A DNA stretch of 64,000 bases from Camelus bactrianus. Lineage: Eukaryota; Chordata; Mammalia; Artiodactyla; Camelidae. A model generated the notes under the pieces. It worked only from the letters and a program-made list of their open reading frames with translations, was not told the origin of the DNA and searched no databases. The stretch spans positions 4,886,176 through 4,950,175 of the forward strand of contig NC_133550.1 in the NCBI RefSeq assembly GCF_048773025.1. Reading direction: 5' to 3'. This document shows, piece after piece, positions 37,701-50,171 of this stretch (its first letter is position 1; each line of letters starts with the position of its first letter). The translations under genes and the position numbers were made by a program.

Positions 37701-38998
37701 GGAGTTTGCAACTGAAAAGAAACTTTGTGTTCCCAACAAGCTAGGTGAACGGAGGCTTTCACACACACTTATCTCTCAGAACTGAGCATGCGGAGAGACG
37801 TTCGTTCATGTAGCACAAAGGGAACGGTTTGCAGGAAAAACTTTTACTCTGGTTTCTCATTTTGTTTCCTAGTGCCGGTTTGAAGTTCCTGCAGTTTTCA
37901 CTGTAAATCCGAGTTGGAGCTTGTACCTCCCCATATATATGTATGGAGTGGAGTTTGCAAGTGAAAAGAAACTTTGTGTTCCCAACAAGCTAGGTGAAGA
38001 ACGGCTTTCACACACACTTATCTCTCAGAAATGAGCATGCGGAGAGACGTTCTTTCATCTAGCACAAAGGGAACGGGTTGCATGGGAAACTTTTACTCTG
38101 GTTTCTCAGTCTGTTTCCTACTGCCGGTTTGAAGTTCCTGCAGTTTTCACTGTAAAATCGAGTTGAAGCTCGTACCTCCCCATATATATGTATGGAGTGG
38201 GGTTTGCAAGTGAAAAGAAACTTTGTGTTCCCAATAAGCTAGGTGAAGGACGGCTTTCACACACACTTATGTCTCAGAACTGAGCATGTGGATAGGCGTT
38301 CGTTCATATAGCACAAAGGGAACGGTTTGCAGGAGAAACTTTTACTCTGGTTTCTCAGTCTGTTTCCTAGTGCCGGTTTGAAGTTACTACAGTTTTCACT
38401 ATAAAACCGAGTTGGAACTCATAACTCCCCATATATATGTATGGAGTGGACTTTGCAACTGAAAAGAAACTTTGTGTTCCCAACAAACTATGTGAAGGAC
38501 GGCTTTCACACACACTTATCTCTCAGAAGTGAGCATGTGGAGAGACGTTCGTTCATCTATCACAAAGGGAACGGGTTGCAGGGGAAACTTTACTCTGGTT
38601 TCTCAGCCTGTTTACTAGTGCCGGTTTGAAGTTCCTGCAGTTTTCACTGGAAAACCGAGTTGGAGCTTGTACCTCCCCATATATATTTATGCATGGGGGT
38701 TGGCAACTGAAAAGAACCTTTGTGTTACCAACAATCTAGGTGAAGTGAGGCTTTCACACACACTTATCTCTCAGAACTGAGCATGTGGATAGACGTTCGT
38801 TCATCTAGCACAAAGGGAACGGGTTGCAGGAGAAACTTTTACTCTGGTTTCTCAGTCTGTTTCCTAGTGCCGGTTTGAAGTTCCTGCAGTTTTCACTGTA
38901 AAACCGATTTGGAGCTAATACCTCCACATATATATGTATGGAGTGGAGTTTGGAACTGAAAAGATCTTTGTGTTCCCAACAATTTATGGGACGGGCGG
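34780..38998 (+). repeat. HOR unit U3, looped form (4,219 bp, 17 monomers)
   Basis: The order is b, c, d, e, f, g, h, i, a k/e fusion, then f, g, h, i again, k, l, m and an n/p fusion. The f-g-h-i block is present twice, 1,239 bp (5 monomers) apart, for example at 35,955 and 37,194. Re-entry into f runs through the fusion monomer, whose breakpoint lies at about 36,801-36,807 (GCATGCGG of k followed by GAGAATATC of e). Confidence 0.82.
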
Positions 38999-41900
38999 CT
39001 TTCAAACACAATTTTCTCTCAGAAATGAGCATGCGGTGAGACTTTCGTTCATCTAGCACAAATGGAACTGGTTGCAGGAGAAACTTTTTCTCTGGTTTCT
39101 CAGTGTGTTTCCTAGTGCCGGATGGAAGTTACTGCAGTTTTCACTGTAAAACACAGTTGGAGCTCGTACCTCCCCATATATATGTATGGAGTGGAGTTTG
39201 CAACTGAAAAGAAACTTTGTGTTCCCAACAAGCTAGGTGACTGGCGGCTTTCACACACACATATCTCTGAGAAATGAGCATGCGGAGAGACTTTCGTTCA
39301 TCTAGCACAATGGGAACGTGTTGCAGGGGAATCTTTTACTCTGGTTTCACAGTCTGTTTCCTAGTGCCGGTTTGAAATTCCTGCAGTTTTCACTGTAAAA
39401 CCGAGTTGGAGCTAATACCTGCCCATATATATTTATGGAATGGAGTTTGCAAGTGGAAAGAAACTTTGTGTTCCCAACAAGCAACGTGAAGGACGGCTTT
39501 CAAACACATTTATCTCTAAGAACTTAGCATGTGGAGAGACGTTCGTTCATCTAGCACAAAGGTAACGTGTTGCAGGAAAAAGTTTTACTCTGGTTTCTCA
39601 GTCTGTTTCCTAGTGCCGGTTTGAAGTTCCTGCATTTTTCACTGTAAAACCGATTTGGAGCTAGTACCTCCCCATATATATGTAGGGAGTGTAGATTGCA
39701 ACTGAAAAGAAACTTTGTGTTCCCAACAAGCTATTTGAAGGACGGCTTTCACACACACTTATATCTCAGAACTGAGCATGTGGAGAGAATATCTTTCATC
39801 AACACAAAGGGAAAGTTTTGCAGGTGAAACTTTACTCTGGTTTCTCAGTCTGTTTCCTAGTGCCGGTTTGAAGTTCCTGCAGTTTTCACTGTAAAAGAGA
39901 GTTGGAGCTAGTTCCTCCACATATATAATTATGGATTGGAGATTGCAAGTGAAAAGTAACTTTGTGTTCCCAACAAGCTAGGTGAAGGACGGCTTTCACA
40001 CAGACATATCTCTCAGAACTGAGCATGTGGAGAGACATTCTTTCATGTAGCACAAAGGGAACGTGTTGCAGGGAAACTATTACTCTGATTTCACAGTCTG
40101 TTTCCTAGTGCAGGTTTGAAGTTCCTGCAGTTTTCACTGTAAAATTGAGTTGGAGCTAATACCTCCCCATATATATGTATGGAGTGGAGTTTGCATGTGA
40201 AAAGAATCTTTGTGTTCCCAACAAGCTATGTGAATTACGGCTTTCACACACACTTATCTCTCAGAACAGAGCATGTGGAGAGACGTTCGTTCATCTAGCA
40301 CAAATGGAATGGTTTGCAGGAGAAATTGTACTCTGGTTTCTCAGTCTGTTTCCTAGTGCCTGTTTGAAGTTCCTGCAGTTTTCACTGTAAAACCGAGTTG
40401 GAGCTCGTACCTCCCCATATATATGTATGGAGTGGAGTTTGCAAGTGAAAAGAAACTTTGTGTTCCCAATAAGCTAGGTGAAGGACGGCTTTCACACACA
40501 CTTATCTCTCAGAACTGAGCATGCGGAGAGACGTTCGTTCATCTAGCACAAAGGGAACGGGTTGCAGGAGAAACTTTTACTCTGGTTCTCAGTCTGTTTC
40601 CTAAAACCGGATTGATGTTACTGCAGTTTTCACTGTAAAACCGAGTTGGAGATCGTACCTACCCATATATATTTATGGAATGGAGTTTGCAACTGAAAAG
40701 AAACTTTGTGTTCCCAACAAGCTAGGTGAACGGAGGCTTTCACACACACTTATCTCTCAGAACTGAGCATGCGGAGAGACGTTCGTTCATGTAGCACAAA
40801 GGGAACGGTTTGCAGGAAAAACTTTTACTCTGGTTTCTCATTTTGTTTCCTAGTGCCGGTTTGAAGTTCCTGCAGTTTTCACTGTAAATCCGAGTTGGAG
40901 CTTGTACCTCCCCATATATATATATGGAGTGGAGTTTGCAAGTGAAAAGAAACTTTGTGTTCCCAACAAGCTAGGTGAAGAACGGCTTTCACACACACTT
41001 ATCTCTCAGAAATGAGCATGCGGAGAGAATATCTTTCATCAACACAGAGGGAAAGTTTTGCAGGTGAAACTTAACTCTGGTTTCTCAGTCTGTTTCCTAG
41101 TGCCGGTTTGAAGTTCCTGCAGTTTTCACTGTAAAAGAGAGTTGGAGCTAGTTCCTCCACATATATAATTATGGATTGGAGATTGCAAGTGAAAAGTAAC
41201 TTTGTGTTCCCAACAAGCTAGGTGAAGGACGGCTTTCACACAGACATATCTCTCAGAACTGAGCATGTGGAGAGACGTTCTTTCATCTAGCACAAAGGGA
41301 ACGGGTTGCATGGGAAACTTTTACTCTGGTTTCTCAGTCTGTTTCCTACTGCCGGTTTGAAGTTCCTGCAGTTTTCACTGTAAAATCGAGTTGAAGCTCG
41401 TACCTCCCCATATATATGTATGGAGTGGGGTTTGCAAGTGAAAAGAAACTTTGTGTTCCCAATAAGCTAGGTGAAGGACGGCTTTCACACACACTTATGT
41501 CTCAGAACTGAGCATGTGGAGAGGCGTTCGTTCATATAGCACAAAGGGAAGGGTTTGCAGGAGAAACTTTTACTCTGGTTTCTCAGTCTGTTTCCTAGTG
41601 CCGGTTTGAAGTTACTACAGTTTTCACTATAAAACCGAGTTGGAACTCATAACTCCCCATATATATGTATGGAGTGGAGTTTGCAACTGAAAAGAACTTT
41701 GTGTTCCCAACAAGCTATGTGAAGGACGGCTTTCACACACACTTATCTCTCAGAAGTGAGCATGTGGAGAGACGTTCGTTCATCTATCACAAAGGGAACG
41801 GGTTGCAGGAGAAACTTTACTCTGGTTTCTCAGTCTGTTTACTAGTGCCGGTTTGAAGTTCCTGCAGTTTTCACTGGAAAACCGAGTTGGAGCTTGTACA

Positions 41901-42722
41901 TCCCCATATAAATTTATGCATGGGGGTTTGCAACTGAAAAGAACCTTTGTGTTACCTACAATCTAGGTGAAGTGAGGCTTTCACACACACTTATCTCTCA
42001 GAACTGAGCATGTGGATAGACGTTCGTTCATCTAGCAAAAAGGGAAAGGGTTGCAGGAGAAACTTTTACTCTGGTTTCTCAGTTTGTTTCCTAGTGCCTG
42101 TTTGAAGTTACTGCAGTTTTCACTGTAAAACCGGGTTGGAGCTAGTACCTCCCCATATAAAAGTAGGGAGTGGAGTTTGCAAGTGAAAATAAACTTTGTG
42201 TTCCCAACAAGCTAGGTGAAGTACGGCTTTCACACACATTTATCTCTCAGAACTGAGCATGTGGAGAAACTTTCTTTCATCTAGCACAAAGGGAATGTGT
42301 TGCAGGGGAAACTATTACTCTGATTTCACAGTCTGTTTCCTAGTGCAGGTTTGAAGTTCCTGCAGTTTTCAATGTAAACCGAGTTGGAGCTCGTTCCTCC
42401 CCATATATATGTATGGAGTAGAGTTGGCAACTGAAAAGAAACTTTGTGTTCCAAACTAGCTAGGTGAAGGACGGCTTTCACACACACTTATCTCTCAGAA
42501 CTGAGCATGTGGAGAGACGTTCGTTCATCTAGCACAAAGGGAACGGGTTGCAGGAGAAACTTTTACTCTGGTTTCTCAGTCTGTTTCCTAGTGCCGTTTT
42601 GAATTTAATGCAGTTTTCACTGTAAAAGCGATTTGGAGCTAATACCTCCACATATATATGTATGGAGTGGAGTTTGGAACTGAAAAGATCTTTGTGTTCC
42701 CAACAATTTATGGGACGGGCGG
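38999..42722 (+). repeat. HOR unit U4 (3,724 bp, 15 monomers)
   Basis: The order is b, c, d, e, f, g, h, i, the k/e fusion, an f/k fusion (break at about 41,269-41,275), l, m, n, o, p. The k/e fusion monomer is the same as in U3, with GCATGCGGAGAGAATATC. Here, however, the following f switches to k and the loop is closed without a second f-g-h-i block. U4 therefore looks like a derivative of a U3-like state. Confidence 0.82.
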
Positions 42723-45700
42723 CTTTCAAACACAATTTTCTCTCAGAAATGAGCATGCGGTGAGACTTTCGTTCATCTAGCACAAATGGAACTGGTTGCA
42801 GGAGAAACTTTTTCTCTGGTTTCTCAGTGTGTTTCCTAGTGCCGGATGGAAGTTACTGCAGTTTTCACTGTAAAACACAGTTGGAGCTCGTACCTCCCCA
42901 TATATATGTATGGAGTGGAGTTTGCAACTGAAAAGAAACTTTGTGTTCCCAACAAGCTAGGTGACTGGCGGCTTTCACACACACATATCTCTGAGAAATG
43001 AGCATGCGGAGAGACTTTCGTTCATCTAGCACAACGGGAACGTGTTGCAGGGGAATCTTTTACTCTGGTTTCACAGTCTGTTTCCTAGTGCCGGTTTGAA
43101 ATTCCTGCAGTTTTCACTGTAAAACCGAGTTGGAGCTAATACCTGCCCATATATATTTATGGAATGGAGTTTGCAAGTGGAAAGAAACTTTGTGTTCCCA
43201 ACAAGCAACGTGAAGGACGGCTTTCAAACACATTTATCTCTAAGAACTTAGCATGTGGAGAGACGTTCGTTCATCTAGCACAAAGGTAACGTGTTGCAGG
43301 AAAAAGTTTTACTCTGGTTTCTCAGTCTGTTTCCTAATGCCGGTTTGATGTTCCTGCATTTTTCACTGTAAAACAGATTTGGAGCTAGTACCTCCCCATA
43401 TATATGTAGGGAGTGTAGATTGCAACTGAAAAGAAACTTTGTGTTCCCAACAAGCTATTTGAAGGACGGCTTTCACACACACTTATATCTCAGAACTGAG
43501 CATGTGGAGAGAATATCTTTCATCAACACAAAAGGAAAGTTTTGCAGGTGAAACTTTACTCTGGTTTCTCAGTCTGTTTCCTAGTGCCGGTTTGAAGTTC
43601 CTGCAGTTTTCACTGTAAAAGAGAGTTGGAGCTAGTTCCTCCACATATATAATTATGGATTGGAGATTGCAAGTGAAAAGTAACTTTGTGTTCCCAACAA
43701 GCTAGGTGAAGGACGGCTTTCACACAGACATATCTCTCAGAACTGAGCATGGGGAGAGACATTCTTTCATGTAGCACAAAGGGAACGTGTTGCAGGGAAA
43801 CTATTACTCTGATTTCACAGTCTGTTTCCTAGTGCAGGTTTGAAGTTCCTGCAGTTTTCACTGTAAAACTGAGTTGGAGCTAATACCTCCCCATATATAT
43901 ATATGGAGTGGAGTTTGCATGTGAAAAGAATCTTTGTGTTCCCAACAAGCTATGTGAATTACGGCTTTCACACACACTTATCTCTCAGAACAGAGCATGT
44001 GGAGAGACGTTCGTTCATCTAGCACAAATGGAATGGTTTGCAGGAGAAATTGTACTCTGGTTTCTCAGTCTGTTTCCTAGTGCCTGTTTGAAGTTCCTGC
44101 AGTTTTCACTGTAAAACCGAGTTGGAGCTCGTACCTCCCCATATATATGTATGGAGTGGAGTTTGCAAGTGAAAAGAAACTTTGTGTTCCCAATAAGCTA
44201 GGTGAAGGACGGCTTTCACACACACTTATCTCTCAGAACTGAGCATGCGGAGAGACGTTCGTTCATCTAGCACAAAGGGAACGGGTTGCAGGAGAAACTT
44301 TTACTCTGGTTCTCAGTCTGTTTCCTAAAACCGGATTGATGTTACTGCAGTTTTCACTGTAAAACCGAGTTGGAGATCGTACCTACCCATATATATTTAT
44401 GGAATGGAGTTTGCAACTGAAAAGAAACTTTGTGTTCCCAACAAGCTAGGTGAACGGAGGCTTTCACACACACTTATCTCTCAGAACTGAGCATGCGGAG
44501 AGACGTTCGTTCATGTAGCACAAAGGGAACGGTTTGCAGGAAAAAGTTTTACTCTGGTTTCTCATTTTGTTTCCTAGTGCCGGTTTGAAGTTCCTGCAGT
44601 TTTCACTGTAAATCCGAGTTGGAGCTTGTACCTCCCCATATATATGTATGGATTGGAGTTTGCAAGTGAAAAGAAACTTTGTGTTCCCAACAAGCTATGT
44701 GAAGGACGGCTTTCACACACACTTATCTCTCAGAAATGAGCATGCGGAGAGACGTTCTTTCATCTAGCACAAAGGGAACGGGTTGCATGGGAAACTTTTA
44801 CTCTGGTTTCTCAGTCTGTTTCCTACTGCCGGTTTGAAGTTCCTGCAGTTTTCACTGTAAAATCGAGTTGAAGCTCGTACCTCCCCATATATAATTATGG
44901 ATTGGAGATTGCAAGTGAAAAGTAACTTTGTGTTCCCAACAAGCTAGGTGAAGGACGGCTTTCACACAGACATATCTCTCAGAACTGAGCATGTGGAGAG
45001 ACATTCTTTCTTGTAGCACAAAGGGAACGTGTTGCAGGGAAACTATTACTCTGATTTCACAGTCTGTTTCCTAGTGCAGGTTTGAAGTTCCTGCAGTTTT
45101 CACTGTAAAACTGAGTTGGAGCTAATACCTCCCCATATATATGTATGGAGTGGAGTTTGCATGTGAAAAGAATCTTTGTGTTCCCAACAAGCTATGTGAA
45201 TTACGGCTTTCACACACACTTATCTCTCAGAACAGAGCATGTGGAGAGACGTTCGTTCATCTAGCACAAATGGAATGGTTTGCAGGAGAAATTGTACTCT
45301 GGTTTCTCAGTCTGTTTCCTAGTGCCTGTTTGAAGTTCCTGCAGTTTTCACTGTAAAACCGAGTTGGAGCTCGTACCTCCCCATATATATGTATGGAGTG
45401 GAGTTTGCAAGTGAAAAGAAACTTTGTGTTCCCAATAAGCTAGGTGAAGGACGGCTTTCACACACACTTATCTCTCAGAACTGAGCATGCGGAGAGACGT
45501 TCGTTCATCTAGCACAAAGGGAACGGGTTGCAGGAGAAACTTTTACTCTGGTTCTCAGTCTGTTTCCTAAAACCGGATTGATGTTACTGCAGTTTTCACT
45601 GTAAAACCGAGTTGGAGATCGTACCTACCCATATATATTTATGGAATGGAGTTTGCAACTGAAAAGAAACTTTGTGTTCCCAACAAGCTAGGTGAACGGA

Positions 45701-46944
45701 GGCTTTCACACACACTTATCTCTCAGAACTGAGCATGCGGAGAGACGTTCGTTCATGTAGCACAAAGGGAACGGTTTGCAGGAGAAACTTTTACTCTGGT
45801 TTCTCAGTCTGTTTCCTAGTGCCGGTTTGAAGTTACTACAGTTTTCACTATAAAACCGAGTTGGAACTCATAACTCCCCATATATATGTATGGAGTGGAG
45901 TTTGCAACTGAAAAGAAACTTTGTGTTCCCAACAAGCTATGTGAAGGACGGCTTTCACACACACTTATCTCTCAGAAGTGAGCATGTGGAGAGACGTTCG
46001 TTCATCTATCACAAAGGGAACGGGTTGCAGGAGAAACTTTACTCTGGTTTCTCAGTCTGTTTACTAGTGCCGGTTTGAAGTTCCTGCAGTTTTCACTGGA
46101 AAACCGAGTTGGAGCTTGTACCTCCCCATATATATTTATGCATGGGGGTTTGCAACTGAAAAGAACCTTTGTGTTACCAACAATCTAGGTGAATTGAGGC
46201 TTTCACACACACTTATCTCTCAGAACTGAGCATGTGGATAGACGTTCGTTCATCTAGCACAAAGGGAACGGGTTGCAGGAGAAACTTTTACTCTGGTTTC
46301 TCAGTTTGTTTCCTAGTGCCTGTTTGAAGTTACTGCAGTTTTCACTGTAAAACCGGGTTGGAGCTAGTACCTCCCCATATAAATGTAGGGAGTGGAGTTT
46401 GCAAGTGAAAATAAACTTTGTGTTCCCAACAAGCTAGGTGAAGTACGGCTTTCACACACATTTATCTCTCAGAACTGAGCATGTGGAGAAACTTTCTTTC
46501 ATCTAGCACAAAGGGAATGTGTTGCAGGGGAAACTATTACTCTGATTTCACAGTCTGTTTCCTAGTGCAGGTTTGAAGTTCCTGCAGTTTTCAATGTAAA
46601 CCGAGTTGGAGCTCGTTCCTCCCCATATATATGTATGGAGTAGAGTTGGCAACTGAAAAGAAACTTTGTGTTCCAAACTAGCTAGGTGAAGGACGGCTTT
46701 CACACACACTTATCTCTCAGAACTGAGCATGTGGAGAGACGTTCGTTCATCTAGCACAAAGGGAACGGGTTGCAGGAGAAACTTTTACTCTGGTTTCTCA
46801 GTCTGTTTTCTAATGCCGGTTTGAAGTTCCTGCAGTTTTCACTGTAAAACCGATTTGGAGCTAATACCTCCACATATATATGTATGGAGTGGAGTTTGGA
46901 ACTGAAAAGATCTTTGTGTTCCCAACAATTTATGGGACGGGCGG
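42723..46944 (+). repeat. HOR unit U5, looped form (4,222 bp, 17 monomers)
   Basis: The order is b, c, d, e, f, g, h, i, a different k/e fusion, f, g, h, an i/l fusion, m, n, o, p. The k/e break lies at about 44,886-44,893, inside the CATATATA tract: k-type AAGCTCGTACC is followed by e-type ATTATGGATTGG. This is not the break used in U3 and U4, so the 5-monomer loop arose at least twice. The i/l fusion lies at about 45,757-45,782. Confidence 0.82.
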
Positions 46945-49900
46945 CTTTCAAACACAATTTTCTCTCAGAAATGAGCATGCGGTGAGACTTTCGTTCATCT
47001 AGCACAAATGGAACTGGTTGCAGGAGAAACTTTTTCTCTGGTTTCTCAGTCTGTTTCCTAGTGCCGGATGGAAGTTACTGCAGTTTTCACTGTAAAACAC
47101 ATTTGGAGCTCGTACCTCCCCATATATATGTATGGAGTGGAGTTTGCAACTGAAAAGAAACTTTGTGTTCCCAATAAGCTAGGTGACTGGCGGCTTTCAC
47201 ACACACATATCTCTGAGAAATGAGCATGCGGAGAGACTTTCGTTCATGTAGCACAACGGGAACGTGTTGCAGGGGAATCTTTTACTCTGGTTTCACAGTC
47301 TGTTTCCTAGTGCCGGTTTGAAATTCCTGCAGTTTTCACTGTAAAACCGAGTTGGAGCTAATACCTGCCCATATATATTTATGGAATGGAGTTTGCAAGT
47401 GGAAAGAAACTTTGTGTTCCCAACAAGCAACGTGAAGGACGGCTTTCAAACACATTTATCTCTAAGAACTTAGCATGTGGAGAGACGTTCGTTCATCTAG
47501 CACAAAGGTAACGTGTTGCAGGAAAAAGTTTTACTCTGGTTTCTCAGTCTGTTTCCTAGTGCCGGTTTGAAGTTCCTGCATTTTTCACTGTAAAACCGAT
47601 TTGGAGCTAGTACCTCCCCATATATATGTAGGGAGTGTAGATTGCAACTGAAAAGAAACTTTGTGTTCCCAACAAGCTATTTGAAGGACGGCTTTCACAC
47701 ACACTTATATCTCAGAACTGAGCATGTGGAGAGAATATCTTTCATCAACACAAAGGGAAAGTTTTGCAGGTGAAACTTTACTCTGGTTTCTCAGTCTGTT
47801 TCCTAGTGCCGGTTTGAAGTTCCTGCAGTTTTCACTGTAAAAGAGAGTTGGAGCTAGTTCCTCCACATATATAATTATGGATTGGAGATTGCAAGTGAAA
47901 AGTAACTTTGTGATCCCAACAAGCTAGGTGAAGGACGGCTTTCACACAGACATATCTCTCAGAACTGAGCATGTGGAGAGACATTCTTTCATGTAGCACA
48001 AAGGGAACGTGTTGCAGGGAAACTATTACTCTGATTTCACAGTCTGTTTCCTAGTGCAGGTTTGAAATTCCTGCAGTTTTCACTGTAAAACTGAGTTGGA
48101 GCTAATACCTCCCCATAGATATGTATGGAGTGGAGTTTGCAAGTGAAAAGCATCTTTGTGTTCCCAACAAGCAACGTGAAGAACGGCTTTCACACACACA
48201 TATCTCTCAGAACTGAGCATGTGGAGAGACGTTCGTTCATCTAGCACAAAGGGAACGGGTTGCAGGAGAAACTTTTACTCTGGTTTCTCAGTCTGTTTCC
48301 TAGTGCCGGTTTGAATTTCCTGCAGTTTTCACTGTAAAACCGATTTGGAGCTAGTACCTCCCCTTATATATGTATGGATTGGAGTTTGCATGTGAAAAGA
48401 ATCTTTGTGTTCCCAACAAGCTATGTGAATTACGGCTTTCACACACATATCTCTCAGAACAGAGCATGTGGAGAGACGTTCGTTCATCTAGCACAAATGG
48501 AATGGTTTGCAGGAGAAATTGTACTCTGGTTTCTCAGTCTGTTTCCTAGTGCCTGTTTGAAGTTCCTGCAGTTTTCACTGTAAAACCGAGTTGGAGCTCG
48601 TACCTCCCCATATATATGTATGGAGTGGGGTTTGCAAGTGAAAAGAAACTTTGTGTTCCCAATAAGCTAGGTGAAGGACGGCTTTCACACACACTTATCT
48701 CTCAGAACTGAGGATGCGGAGAGACGTTCGTTCATCTAGCACAAAGGGAACGGGTTGCAGGAGAAACTTTTACTCTGGTTCTCAGTCTGTTTCCTAAATC
48801 CGGATTGATGTTACTGCAGTTTTCACTGTAAAACCGAGTTGGAGATCGTACCTACCCATATATATTTATGGAATGGAGTTTGCAACTGAAAAGAAACTTT
48901 GTGTTCCCAACAAGCTAGGTGAACGGAGGCTTTCACACACACTTATGTCTCAGAACTGAGCATGTGGAGAGGCGTTCGTTCATATAGCACAAAGGGAACG
49001 GTTTGCAGGAGAAACTTTTACTCTGGTTTCTCAGTCTGTTTCCTAGTGCCGGTTTGAAGTTACTACAGTTTTCACTATAAAACCGAGTTGGAACTCATAA
49101 CTCCCCATATATATGTATGGAGTGGAGTTTGCAACTGAAAAGAAACTTTGTGTTCCCAACAAGCTAGGTGAAGGACGGCTTTCACACACACTTATCTCTC
49201 AGAAGTGAGCATGTGGAGAGACGTTCGTTCATCTATCACAAAGGGAACGGGTTGCAGGAGAAACTTTACTCTGGTTTCTCAGTCTGTTTACTAGTGCCGG
49301 TTTGAAGTTCCTGCAGTTTTCACTGGAAAACCGAGTTGGAGCTTGTACCTCCCCATATATATTTATGCATGGGGGTTTGCAACTGAAAAGAACCTTTGTG
49401 TTACCAACAATCTAGGTGAAGTGAGGCTTTCACACACACTTATCTCTCAGAACTGAGCATGTGGATAGACGTTCGTTCATCTAGCAAAAAGGGAACCGGT
49501 TGCAGGAGAAACTTTTACTCTGGTTTCTCAGTTTGTTTCCTAGTGCCTGTTTGAAGTTACTGCAGTTTTCACTGTAAAACCGAGTTGGAGCTAGTACCTC
49601 CCCATATAAAAGTAGGGAGTGGAGTTTGCAAGTGAAAATAAACTTTGTGTTCCCAACAAGCTAGGTGAAGTACGGCTTTCACACACATTTATCTCTCAGA
49701 ACTGAGCATGTGGAGAAACTTTCTTTCATCTAGCACAAAGGGAATGTGTTGCAGGGGAAACTATTACTCTGATTTCACAGTCTGTTTCCTAGTGCAGGTT
49801 TGAAGTTCCTGCAGTTTTCAATGTAAACCGAGTTGGAGCTCGTTCCTCCCCATATATATGTATGGAGTAGAGTTGGCAACTGAAAAGAAACTTTGTGTTC

Positions 49901-50171
49901 CAAACTAGCTAGGTGAAGGACGGCTTTCACACACACTTATCTCTCAGAACTGAGCATGTGGAGAGACGTTCGTTCATCTAGCACAAAGGGAACGGGTTGC
50001 AGGAGAAACTTTTACTCTGGTTTCTCAGTCTGTTTCCTAGTGCCGGTTTGAAGTTAATGCAGTTTTCACTGTAAAACCGATTTGGAGCTAATACCTCCAC
50101 ATATATATGTATGGAGTGGAGTTTGGAACTGAAAAGATCTTTGTGTTCCCAACAATTTATGGGACGGGCGG
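46945..50171 (+). repeat. HOR unit U6 (3,227 bp, 13 monomers)
   Basis: The order is b, c, d, e, f, q, g, h, l, m, n, o, p. Compared with the inferred base order it gains q after f and lacks i and k. The h to l junction is at about 48,925-48,950 (GAACGGAGG of h followed by TTATGTCTC of l). The g monomer carries a 4-bp deletion in its CA-rich start near 48,441-48,450. Confidence 0.82.
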
